From positions 84,054 to 148,053 of the forward strand of contig NW_004457554.1 in NCBI RefSeq assembly GCF_000313135.1: 64,000 bases of DNA, in the 5' to 3' direction. Shown one piece after another: positions 20,739 through 32,637 of this stretch. A program made the translations under genes and the position numbers. Each line of letters starts with the position of its first letter. Position 1 is the first letter of the stretch. This stretch comes from Acanthamoeba castellanii str. Neff. Its lineage: Eukaryota > Discosea > Longamoebia > Acanthamoebidae. The notes under the pieces were generated by a model. The model worked only from the letters and a program-made list of their open reading frames with translations, did no database searches and was not told the origin of the DNA.

Positions 20739-23700
20739 ATGGAGATGGAGGGGGATGAGGTGGAGCTGGATGCCCTGCGGAAGCGCTACTCGCGACAGCA
20801 GCTGGAGGAGGCCAACGTGGAGGAGATCCCGTTCAGCGAGCTCATGGCCATGGAGGTCTTGAGCCAGGCCGACATACTCGGCTTTCAGGAGAAGGGCTTC
20901 CTCGTGGTGAAGGACGTCCTCACCGAACCACAATGCCGCATCATCGAACGACGCATGGTCGAGGTAGTTCCCTCTTCTGTGTCGTGCTTATTTTTATTTA
21001 TTTAATACTGTTAGTAGCGCTACAGGGCCTGCACTAAACCGACATGTAACCATGTTATATTGTTTTGTTTACTTGGTGACAGACGATGAACCTGAGCCTG
21101 TTTGCAGCCGAGGACTTCAAGCTCATTGAGGGGGACACCTACAGCGTGCTCATTAACTCTCACGATCAGCTGGCCTTGCTCCGCAATCCACACTGCACCA
21201 AAAAGTTGCTCAACGACAACAAGACGAGGTCGGTCAACTGCCCACACGCAAGTGCTCCCGTTTGCTGATGCCTTCTTCATGATGATGACGCGCCCAGGAG
21301 GCCGCACGTGTCCAAGGTGCATGGGCACTGGAACCTGTACTGGCTGCCCGAGATGCAGACTATCGTCAACTCCAACCCTAAAGTGCGTTCTAGGGCCTCT
21401 CTAATCAATGCTATTCAGGGGTTGACGATGCTCCTCACGTCATGGACCAGATCTACACAGTGCACCGCCAGCTCTACGGCAAGTACCAGCTGCGAAGCAG
21501 TCTGAACACGATCGGCCTGAAACCGCCAACTTCGTTGGACATGCCAGCCCTCGCCTTTGATGCCCCGCTCTACGAAGACACCTCCCACACCAACGAATGC
21601 TGTACGCCTCTTCTGCATTCCTATATGTTCTAGAAAATGTTGGCGTATGTGTAAGAGATTTACAATGTGGTATTACAGTGGAAAGAAGCATCAAGAGTAT
21701 CGTATGCCTGCGGTCCCCCAACGACGTTGAGCCTCGGGACAGGTTAGTATCTCTCTCTCTCACATCCAACCTGGTGCTGTTCACTCATTCAGACTTGGTG
21801 GTTACACAGTGGGACGTTTGAACTGGTGGAGTCCTTTCACCTGTACTTCGAGCTGGCGGCCGCCTTCCTCGACCCGGAGACGGGCTACCCCGACTGCCGC
21901 CTGCCTGTGGAGGACCCGCTCGGTCGGGCTATCGCCCACCTCGACCTTCCGGCGCTCAACCTCTACATCCGCATGTACACCTTCATCCAGCGCTTCAACG
22001 TACGACCAAACACGCCCGTCCCCTCCATGACCTCGACCGCCCAGGAGCTCTGGCCCTTCGCCACCACATCATCTTCATCATCGTCGTCCTCACTCTCGCT
22101 ATCACCATCGTCGGCCTCAGCTGCGTCGGCGATCCCAGCGGGCGACGCAGCCTGGACCCAGCACGCGGAGATGTGGAGCCACGCCCTGCAGACCTACCAC
22201 GGCTCGGCCCGGCGCATCGGAGTGCCGGAGGTGGCGCGGCAGCTGCGATGGACCGTGGTGCCGCTATCGGCCGGGAGCCTGCTGGCCCGCGACGCCCGCA
22301 CGCCGTACCGCACCCTGCGCAACCTGTCGGCGCGGGCGCCTTTCTCTACGCCTACTGCACCATGTCCAAGATCACCAACGAGGCGCTCTACTACGGGAGC
22401 GACGACTGGAAGACGCTGGGCAAGTGCAACCGCAACATCCAAGGTTATCTTTTTCTGCACATACCACCGCACACGCGTGCGCACGCAGGACACACACACG
22501 ACACACGCCACGAGGTCTAAATGATATGTTCGAAACAGGAGCGCACAAGGACTCGAAGAGCTTCAACGAGCTCGAGCTCGAGCTGTTCGAGAAGCACTAC
22601 CACAAAGGCTACTCGCGGCTATACACATATGGCACGTCCTCCTTCGCTCTAAGGCTTCTCTTTACCCAGCTCCAGCTCACCTTGGTCGTGTCGGGGTTGT
22701 GTGCCTGTTGTTGTGATGCCTGTATGTTGTGCAGATGGGGTGTACAATCACTTCCGGCAGGACAACCTGCTGTCGAAGGCGCTCTGGGGGTGGGACTTCC
22801 GCAAGCCGGCCATGTTCAAGTGGTCCGCCTACGCCGAACCGGGTGCTGCCGACCTTCCCAAGCGCTCCCAGGGCTCATCCACCGCCGCCTGCGACGTGCC
22901 TTCGCCCGATCCGCTCTGTAGCTGGGAGTCCTCGCCGCCCCCAAGCGGGACTGTATCGGCCACGATGGCCACATCATCACCAATCGGCACCAAGCGCCCG
23001 CGAGGCGACGCCGCTGACGCCAAGCCGGCGAAGAGGTTGGCGAAGAGGACAACGAAGAGGAGCGCCAAGGCCAAGGCCACCGCCGAGTCGGCCGGATCGC
23101 CGCTGCTCTTCGAGAGCCAGCCCAGCGCCGGCGCCAGCGAATGGCGGGCCGTGCGCGGCAGTCCAGCCGGCGCGGACCATGGTAGGGGCCTAAGCTTCGA
23201 CGACGACAACCGAACGAAAGCCACCACGACCGAGGCCAAGACGAGAGGTCTTCTTCAGCGAAGGGACAGCACAGGCGCAGGGGAGGTGGTCGCGTCGGCG
23301 TCGAAGAAGCCGCGGCTGACGACCACCAAACGAACGGCCGCCTCGCCTGCGCCGTCGCACTCGCAGTTGTCACCGTCATCGCCGCGGTCGCCCTGGAGGC
23401 CGATGCCGCTGCGCCCCATTGTCCTTGCCGCCCCCGACCCAGACGACCCTCTTCTGGAACGCCAACAGCAACAATCCCAACCGCAACAGCATCAACATCA
23501 CGATCACCATCATCATTATCATCAACCACCAGCGCAAGACACGGCGGCCGCCAGCAGTACATCGGCGTACTCCAGCGCCGGCTGCCAGCACTGTGCCAGC
23601 GGGCCGCTGGATCTGCGGCCGCGTATCTACAACATTCGCACCAGCAACGAGAACGGCGATAGCGAGGGGGAGCGATGGAGGTGTGCGGAGCGAGCGGTCA

Positions 23701-23902
23701 CGTGTTCCCGGGAGCAGGGCGCAAGCAGGCGCGGGTGCGAATGCCCGAGAGCGAGCGCGAGCTGGCGGAGCTGCAGGAGAGCGGGGGCTGCGCGATCGAG
23801 CAGAGCGTGGTGCGTTACACGGACGAGGAGGGGCGGACGAGGTGCAGGCTGGTCATCTACGTGCGGAGCCTCGTAACGCCTCATCGACCACGCGACTCGT
23901 AG
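20739..23902 (+). CDS. Phytanoyl-CoA dioxygenase-like protein, frame broken at several points
   Basis: Tentatively a 2-oxoglutarate/iron oxygenase of the PhyH type. Exons: 20739-20963, 21083-21228, 21298-21382, 21419-21601, 21679-21742, 21811-22443, 22539-22631 and 22735-23902. The N-terminal GFQEKGFLVVKDVLTEPQCRII resembles the PhyH start. WTVVPLSAGSLLARD followed by TPYRTLRNLS resembles the late barrel strand where the second iron-binding His normally sits, but the His is not obvious. A Ser-rich insert lies near 22060-22125. The C-terminal third is basic, Ser/His-rich and low in complexity. Three frame problems are seen: the 21382/21419 junction (a 36-base gap that leaves the wrong phase), near 22340, and near 23655-23665. 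The intron after 22631 begins GCACG. It is either a pseudogene or a gene with assembly errors. Confidence 0.55.
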
Positions 23903-23912
23903 CGAAGGTATT

Positions 23913-26900
23913 TTGTTCGATTTGTGGATTTTATTGACTGGTCCAAGCAAGTCCCATAAAAAGAAAAAGAAAAAGAAAGGGAAAAGGAAAATTAAAAGAA
24001 GGAGGAAGGTGGAGATGGAGGCACCAGGGCCAGGGGACAGCAACTGGACTGGCGGGGGTGGTGAGAAGAGCTCCAAGAAAAAGGATAAGAAGAAGGACAC
24101 CGAAAAGAAGTACTTCACGGTGAAGAACTCGAAGGCCAAGTCCTCCCCTGCCGCCAGCAAGAAGGACAAGGAAAGGGAGAAGGGGGAGCGAGATGAACGA
24201 ATTACTGCCAAAAATCGCGGTGGCTCGCGAGACGAGGCCGAAGCGGAATTGGAGCCGGATGAATCCTCCTCAGCCAGTACAACCAGTCATACCGTGCACG
24301 ACGAGCTCGATCTCACGCTCGACGACCTGAGCACAGGATCGGACGTGGAGGTCATCGAAGTGCCCATACGCGCCTACGAAGACCGTACGCATTCCTCAGC
24401 ATGCTTTCATTCATCAATCAAGTAGCGCACAACAAACATCTTTTTCAACGCTGGGTGCGTAGAGGACCACTGGGCGGTAGTGGCGTGTACAGGATCGCCG
24501 CCTCCGTCTCGCAACAAGCACACCGCCGTCCACTACAACGGTACGCACAAACCGCACACACACCATCATCACCAGGACTGACTTGGCCCATGGCGCTGCA
24601 CGCGTACGCAGGGTCTCTTTACTTCTTTGGCGGAGACGACGGCAACTCGCGGCTTAACGACCTCTACCAGTTCATCATTGGTACACTGATGAGTGCTGTG
24701 TGGGGCGGCGTGGCGTGTGCGTGCGCGTGTGCGTGCGCGTGTGCGGTTGATGTTACATGTCATGTCGCACTATGTTACATGACGCGGTGCCGACTGACCT
24801 CTGCTGCACGGTTCAGCCAAGAAGGAGTGGAGGAAGGTCGCCACGAGTGGCAATCCGCCCAAGCCGCGCTACTACCACTCGGCGGTGGTGGAGGGTCCCT
24901 GCATGTACGTCTTTGGCGGCTACACCGATCATAACCACAACGACACTTTCCAATACCACTTCGGTACTGCGCCTCTCTGCGTTGCGTGTCGTGTCGTGTC
25001 GTGCGGGCGCGTGAGCGTGTGCGTGTCGTGCACGACCTCACCACGCGCGGGCGCAGGCACGCGGGAGTGGACGCAGCTGGAGTGCGCGGGCGAGGTGCCG
25101 AGTCAGCGATCGGGCCACAATGCGGTGATGCACAACGGGGCCATGTACGTGTTTGGCGGCTACGACGGCAGTAAGCGCTTGAACGACCTCTTCAAGCTCG
25201 ACATCAGTACTTCCCACTCCCAGGCCGGTAGTGGTTGTGGTGTTAAGGTCGCGGCTGACGTCAGCTTGCTATGGTCGGCCCTAACGTATGAGGTAAGCGA
25301 GAGTGGGAGGCGGTGGAGAGCACCGGGAAGGCGCCCACGAGCCGCTGCAACGCGTCGGCTGTCGTGATCGAGGGCTCGATGCTCGTCTTCGCCGGTCACT
25401 CGGGAGTCGCCACCAACGCCGATCTCTATGACTACAATTTTGGTACCAAACTCCACCACTGTTTGGCATGTTGCGTTTTAATCCTCGCAAGGTGGTGGTG
25501 CGGTCGTGTGTCGTGCTATGCGTCGACATGTTGTGTGTCGTTGCTCACACCTGCCTCGATCTGCGTGTGTCCTCAACGCATAGCGTCGCGCACTTGGTCG
25601 CAGATCGAGTGCTCTGGCGATGCGCCCTCGAAGCGGCTCGGGCACACCAGCGTCTGCAACCAGGACCACATGTACATGTTTGGAGGTACCGACTGGACTA
25701 GTGCTACACGGCATGACGCCACACGCCACACGCGCCACGCCCACGCGCCACGCGCCACACACCACGACACACGCCCACACGCCACACGCAACACCGCACA
25801 CGCGCACGCAACACCGCGCACGAAAACACTGACAACATTGGTGCAGGTACGGCGGCAAACAATTTCTGCAACGATCTGTACCGGCTCAACATCCAGAAGA
25901 AGGAGTGGGTCCTGATCCGAACCACCGGCCCGACGCCCTTCTCGCGCTGCTACCATACGGCTGTGGTGCGTGCCCTCCCCTCATTCTTGCTCTCTTCTTT
26001 CTCCTCCGCTTTCGCTCTTTCGGAAAGGACCAGTGCCCAGCGCTCACCCCCTTGGGCCGCTTACCGGCCGCACGATGACAATCATCAGGTGGTGGACACG
26101 GTGATGTACATCTTTGGCGGCGCGCCACCAGACGCCCACCCGTTGGACCTCTACAGCTTCACCTTTGGTACACGACGCACACGACGCACACGACACGACA
26201 CACACGACACACACGCGCATGAGCAAAGTTCTGAAGGCTTGCGTGGATGGACGGCGAATGAAACAACAGCGGCCGTGGATCCGCCGTGTACGCTGAGCGA
26301 TGACATGGGCGCGTTCCTCGAAAAGGGTGAGCTGGCCGACGTTACCTTCCTCGTCGACAAGGAGTCCATCACCGCTCACAGCCTCATCCTGCACGTCCGG
26401 TACAGACCGTCACACGCACACGCACACGCACACGCACACGCACACGCACACGCACACGCACACGCGCACGCCCACGCACGACACATCATGATGACGGGTC
26501 TGGGCGCCAGGTGTCCACCGCTCTATGAGCTAGCGGCCCAGGAGCAGCAGCGACCAAGCGCCGAGGGTGGAAGCAGCATCGGCGGCGGCGGCGGCGGCGG
26601 CAAGAAGCAGAAGCGGCAGGGCAAGGCCAAGGCCAAGGCCAAGAAGGACGAGTCGTCCACCTCATCGTCGCCCCCTTCGTCGTCGTCTTTCCCCGCTTCC
26701 TCGTCCGCCGCCTTCTTCGCGCCAGTCGAGGTCGAGCTCTCCGACGTGCCCTCGGCCCAGGCCTTCCGCGAGATCCTCTACTTTATCTACACCGACGAGG
26801 TGCGGTTCTCCCCGAAGATGACGCTGTCGCAGCTGTTCGAGCTGCTGGCCCTCGCCACGCGCTTCCGCCTTGACCGCTTCGTTCGCCTCTGCGAACGCTA

Positions 26901-28239
26901 CATCATGTACGCCGCCACCTTACTAGCCCGCCTGGGCGGCTCCCGAGGCCCTGGTTCTCACTGTGTGTGTGCTGTGTGTGCTGTGTGTGGTTGTGTGTGT
27001 TGTGTGGTTGTGTGTGTGTGTGTGTGTGTGTGACAGATCGTCGGTGTCGCTGGACAACGTGATCGCGGTGCTCAAGCTGGTGCAGAGCGACAAGGGCGGC
27101 GTGGTGAGCGCCGTGGTCAAGGAGTTCAGCATCATGTTCGTCCTGCGGCACTACCAGGACGTGATCGTGCAGCAGGCCTTCGAGACCGTGGGTCCGGCGC
27201 TGCTGGTGGAGATCATGCGCCTCTACCAGCAGTTCACCGCCACCAAGTCCTCCAAGTACCAGGCGGCCGCGGCGGCCAGGCCCGTGGAGATCCCACCGAG
27301 CAAGCTCGCCGACGATCTGGCTCGGCTGCGACGCGACGAGACCACCTGGGACTTCACCTTCTACGTCCGCGGTACGCACACGCACGACACGCACCGCAGC
27401 ACACGCACGACACGTACCGCCGCACACGCAACGCGCATGGTGGTCTCATTGTTGTTTGGCTGCAGGCAAACCGCTGGGCGCGCATCTGGTGATGTTGTTG
27501 GCGCGCACGGGCTTCTTCCAGGGCGCGCTGCGAAGCACGATGAAGGGCGGCGACCTCCACACGCGCCAGATGGCCGTCGTCATCGGTTCGGTGCAGCCCA
27601 CGCCCGAAGCCTTTGCCAGCTTCCTGGACTATATCTACACAGGTGCGTGTCGTGTGTCGTGTGTGTCATGTGTGTCGTGTGTGTGTCGTGTGTGTCGTGT
27701 GTGTGACTCACCAATGCGTGTAGGGCGAGTGGACACTCCGCCCGATGAAGCGGTGTACCTGCTCACGGCCTCGGGCTTCTACGGGCTCACCAACGATCGG
27801 CTCAAGGCTATCGCCAGCAAGCAAATCACACAAAACCTTCACCGGTACACGACACGCACCACCGCACACGACCGCACACGCGCCTCATACGTTCTGGATG
27901 CGCAGGAACAACATTTTGAGGGTGCTGGAGGCGGCGAGCGACGTGGGCGCCCGGCAGCTGAAGCACTTTGTGCTGGAGCAGGTGGTGAAGGACTTTGCGC
28001 ACCTCATGCGCACGCAGGCCGACCAGGTGCGCCAGCTGTCCAAGGCCCTCCTCATCGACAACATGACCAGCCTCGCCCCCACCATGCCGCCCTCGTCTTC
28101 GTCATCGTTGTCGTCGTCCCTCTCCCTCTCGCCTTCGGCCTCCTCTTCATCATCGTCGTCGTCCTCTTCGTCCGCCTCGCCCTCCGTTCCTCCCGCCCAG
28201 TCGGGCCTCGGCTCCGACTCCTCCGGCACTCGCCCTTGA
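23913..28239 (+). CDS. LZTR1: LZTR1-like kelch-BTB-BACK protein
   Basis: In animals LZTR1 is a CUL3 ubiquitin-ligase adaptor that targets Ras-family GTPases. Fifteen exons: to 24384, 24463-24540, 24612-24680, 24817-24963, 25057-25206, 25293-25442, 25584-25685, 25847-25965, 26089-26167, 26270-26399, 26511-26906, 27037-27371, 27466-27642, 27724-27844 and 27906-28239. From the ATG at 24015 they give 918 residues; the frame is open to 23913. Six kelch repeats begin with SRNKHTAVHYNGSLYFFGGD and include MYVFGGY and MYIFGGA blades. BTB-1 (ELADVTFLVDKESITAHSLIL) follows, with a Gly/Lys/Ser-rich insert. A BACK region precedes BTB-2 (WDFTFYVRGKPLGAHLVML), and a second BACK contains NNILRVLEAASDVGARQLK. 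The domain order matches LZTR1. Introns fall regularly at kelch-blade boundaries. The C-terminus is a polyserine tail. Confidence 0.92.
26410..26470. repeat. Intronic 6-mer repeat (ACACGC)n
   Basis: About ten copies of ACACGC in the intron between the first BTB exon and its insert exon in the LZTR1-like gene. Confidence 0.9.
26961..27031. repeat. Intronic GT-rich tract
   Basis: TGTGTG-rich sequence ending in an uninterrupted GT run directly before the TGACAG 3' splice site of an LZTR1-like intron. Confidence 0.85.
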
Positions 28240-28328
28240 CTGTTGTAATATTTATTGGCGCCTCGAAAACACAAATAAATAAATGCCTATTTATCTGTAT
28301 TTTGTTTTACGTTTTGGAGGCAAAGAAG

Positions 28329-31300
28329 ATGAGGCACGCTGGCGGTGGGGCGCCGAGGGCCAAGACGATCTACGCGCTGGTGTTGGTGTTGCTGCTTGTG
28401 GTGCTCGTCGGGTGGTACTGTTACTTCGTTGGCGCCAAGATGGAACGCGACGCCCTCCTCCGCGGGCATCCAGAGTTGGTGGCGCGGTGGGAGGTTGATG
28501 AGATCATCGAAGTGGGCGCCAAATCCAAATGCGCTGCGCTGTACCCACACCCATCTGCGCCTTTCTTTTTTGAATTTTATTTTTATTTTGATAAATTTAT
28601 TTATTACTTTATTTCATATGAAATACACAAAATAAATCCAGGGTGGAAGCGGAGCGGCTGCTGGGGTTGCGCGAGGGCATGGAGACGCACAACAAGTGCC
28701 AGGAGCAGGAGAAGCAGGTGGACGACCTGATGGTGGAAGTGGCCAGGCTGAAGCAGGCGATGACCGAGGCACAGCAGCTGCAGCCCGAGGCGAACAACCA
28801 GAACTCGGCGGCGGCGGCAGCGGCAGCGACCACGACCGACGGACCGGACCAGGACCCGGAGCCAGAGTCGTCCCTGCGCGGCGTGGGCCTGGCGTCGTCG
28901 CCGCACACCAAGGGCCAGGACGAGGTGGTGGTCGTGCTGTGGGACAACTCGTGGGGCAATCCCTATTACTGGGGAGCTGGCGACGTACGTCGAGACTCTG
29001 TGTGCGTGCGTGTGCGCGCGTGTGTGTGCGTGTGTGTGCGTGTGTGTGTGCGTCCTTGCGTGCGTGCGTGCGTTGGTGTGTGTGTGTGTGTGTGTGTGGC
29101 TCATGCGTTTGTTGTAGGTTATTCCGCCGCCCAACTATGCTGGGTTCGAGATCAGGAAGCCGCAGTGTCCCACCAAGTGCACCTTCACCAGGGACAAGTC
29201 CATGGTACGACGGCGATGACGACTTTTGTGACAAACCCCTGCGTCACCGCGTGGAGAGCGCTGACACGTCCGTGTGTGTGTGTGCCCCCACAGGTTACGG
29301 TGGCCGATGCGCTCCTCTTTGACGGCTGCTGGTACGGAGCCAACCTCGAATGGAAGGAAAGGTAACGCCCCAGAACACACGCCCACCGCACACGCACACG
29401 CTCACACGCACCGCCGCACACGCACCGCCGCACACGCGCTGATGGTCCAATCTGGTAAACACACATCGACATAAGGCCGCCTTACATGCCCGAGCGGAGG
29501 AAGGGCCAGCCGTGGGTCATGTATGCCTACGAACAACCCAACTCCTTCAGTTTGCTTGCGCACAAGGAGTACTTGGAGCTGTTCGACCACAAAGTACCCG
29601 AGCGGTCTGGCTCGCTCGCTATAATGCAGGCCTAACACCCCGCGCTGAATCGCACACGCACTGCCGCACACGCACCACCGCACACGCACACGCATGCAGA
29701 TGACGTACGCCAAGGATTCGCTGGTTCAGATCACGTACATGTGTCCGTGGGGCAGCAAAACGCCGGCCGACCTGCTGAAGCCTCCGCCGGCCAAGACTAA
29801 GGACAAGCTGGTACAAGCGCCTGCCTTGGCGTGTTTTCTTTTTTATTATTAATAATTCTTCCCTGACGTGGCTGGCCGCAGGTCGCCTACATCAGTTCCA
29901 ACTGCAACGGCGGTGGTGCTGTCGCCCGGACCGCCTACGTGGAGGAACTCATGCAGTACATTCAAGTCGACAGGTGCGGCCCCACCTCTCTTTGCCCAAA
30001 GGGTGCAGCGATTGTCGTGTGTGTCGTGTGTGTCGTGTGTGTCGTGTGTGTCGTGTCTGATTGGAGTCGACGTCCCGTTCGCAGTTTTGGGCTGTGCTTG
30101 CATAATGCCAACCTGCCCGAGGGCAAAGGGTGGCACGACTCCTTCGGGAACCTGATGGAGATCAAGATGCGCGCCATCTCCGGTACGACAGCCAAACTAC
30201 GCCCCTAGCGCAAACATAGTATATGTATCTGAATATTGTTTTTGTATGTTCTTGTATATATTCTTTATATATATATATTGCTATTTATCTGATTGAATGA
30301 AATGTAGAGTACAAGTTCTTCCTGGCCTTCGAGAACGACGATCAGGTCGCGGACTACGTCACCGAAAAGATGCTCAACGCCCTCTACGCCGGCACTGTCC
30401 CCGTCTACCGCGGCGCTCCCAACGGTACAAGAAAACCACTCGCACGCGCTCGACAGAGATTACACACGACACACACGACACGACACACACGACACACACG
30501 ACACACGACACATGACGCGCGTTCTGCTGCTAACTGCTTTATTCCTTGTCCCCGTGGCGGCAGTTGACGACTGGGTGCCGGGCGAGAATTCGATCATCGA
30601 AACCCGCGACTTTGATTCGCCCAAGGAACTGGCCGACTTCCTCCTGAGCCTCAACGAGGACGACGAGGCCTACAATCGCTATTTCGAATGGAAGAAGAAC
30701 CCGTGGCCGCCGCGCTTTCAGACGCTGCTCGACAACTGCGTGTTCTTCGCCGAGTGCCGGCTGTGCCAGGCCCTGGCCGGCGCGAGAGGCGAATCGGCGG
30801 GGGCGGCGAACGGTACCGCTCAATAATGGCCACCTGTGTGCATGGCTGGACACTAACGCACCGCGTCGTGTGGGCTGCAGCTACGCTCGTGCCCAAGGGC
30901 ACCATCGATGCTTTTTCGCTTGAGTTCAATCGTGTCGACACTCGCATCAAGCTCACCGACGACTCCGTTGTCGTACGTCGCTCTCTGTGTGTGTGTGTGT
31001 GTGTGTGTTGTGGTGTCGTATTGACGTGTTAGTGTTGCATGTGTGCTGGCGTGATGCTACAACAGGTGCCGACCAGCCGATCGCTGGAGCTGGAGGACAA
31101 CTACACGCTGATGGCGTGGATCAACCTCAACATGATCAACGATGGGCGCATCATCGACAAGGCCTCTGCTGGCAAAATCGATGGATACGCATTCGATGTG
31201 CGCCACGCCTCCGAAGGCAGGGGAGTCGTCAGGTACGTACACGACAAATTTCACGACGCACACGACGCACACGACGCAACACGATCACAACACGGCACAC

Positions 31301-32126
31301 ATGTCGCCTAAGGCTCATCGCTCGATGATGACTCGCACCCAGGCTGTGCGCTGCCGGCAGTTGCTTCACAGGCGGCAGGCGCCTTCTGCGAGGCGTCTGG
31401 TACCACGTGGCGGTCACCTTCCGTAATGCGAACGAAGGCGTTCGCTTTTATATCAACGGTACGGTACCGCACAGAAATGGACACATGTTGTTGCGCTCAA
31501 CATATACACATTTATATAACATTGAGATATACATTTACATACAGTTCTATAAATGTTTAATTAGAAATTCACTTAGCTCGTGCGTGTGTGCATAGGGCGG
31601 CTCGACAAGATAGCGACCCCGAGCGCCCCGACGGCCAACAATTCGTATCCCATCAAGATCGGCCACCCATCGAACCACTACAGTACAATTACTATTCTAA
31701 TTCTTTTTGTTATTCTTTTCGTTTTTGTTGTTCATCATCTGGTGCGTGTGTGAGTTGAACTCTCCTCTCATTGTCTGTCGGCAGATGGATGGAGAACGGT
31801 GCACAAGGGCGGCGTGTTTGATGGTCTCATCGATGACGTGGCCATCTTCAATCGTGTCCTATCGCCGCAGGACATCCGCGACTTGCGGTACCGACGAATC
31901 ACAGGCGAGGAAAAGGTACCGTGTTGCGTGTGGCGTGTGGCGTGTGGCGTTAATCGATTGTCGGGTGCAGGGTCTGGCGGCCTATTGGGGGTTCAACGAG
32001 GGCGAAGGGCGGAAGGTGCACGATGCGTCGCCCCATCACAACGACGGAATCATCTACGGCAGCCCGCGCTGGGTGCCCACTGTCACCAAGCCCCTGTTCG
32101 AAGAAACGCTCGTCGAGACGATGTGA
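28329..32126 (+). CDS. Golgi alpha-fucosyltransferase (GT10) fused to a LamG-like domain
   Basis: Predicted type II membrane glycosyltransferase moving fucose from GDP-fucose to glycans. Sixteen exons: 28329-28540, 28642-28984, 29118-29204, 29294-29361, 29476-29593, 29700-29810, 29882-29973, 30085-30182, 30308-30424, 30564-30812, 30881-30972, 31066-31232, 31343-31458, 31596-31682, 31785-31915 and 31971-32126; 747 residues. Residues about 13-34 form a single signal anchor ([19 protein letters not shown]). A coiled-coil stem follows. The GT10 signature is clear: [31 protein letters not shown] and [15 protein letters not shown]. The C-terminal 230 residues form a concanavalin/laminin-G-like fold ([51 protein letters not shown]). 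The lectin-like fusion is unlike animal fucosyltransferases I know. Confidence 0.9.
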
Positions 32127-32637
32127 TGCGCGCCCAGCCGACATGAAGCTCTCTACATCCGTACATTGTCACTCCCTCAAAGCTACTTATTTATATCTTA
32201 TTGCCAATAATTTACATTCAGAATTATAAAAAGATTATTATCAGTTCAACGGTCATATCCTTTTTTGGTGTGTCTTTCTTGTTTAGGTAATATTCGTTTT
32301 CTTTTAAGCGACGTTTCCTCTAACGATAGTGGCCCGTGCTCTAGCAGAACTGGAAGTGGAAGTGTAAGAAGGCCTGGTGGGTTACGCACATCTTGGAAAG
32401 GAACTGATTTTTCTGATTGTCCCCTCATCCCCGCATTCTACACCCCTCGATTCGACCTGCCGGGGGCGAACAAACACCACGTACGCTCTGCCGCCCAATC
32501 GTCAATCGATTCTCGCTCCCCCCTGGCGCGATCAATATGCCAATATATTTCTATATCTTTATTTATGGGTAGCACAACATTTTTAGAATAATATCACGAC
32601 TAATTATTTTTGTATGGTTGTCGTCAGCCTCGGAGGA
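32127..32637. other. Intergenic region between the fucosyltransferase and RGS-C2 genes
   Basis: A 511-base gap between rightward genes, AT-rich toward both ends. It should contain the fucosyltransferase 3' UTR and the RGS-C2 promoter. No repeat array or gene is seen. Confidence 0.5.
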
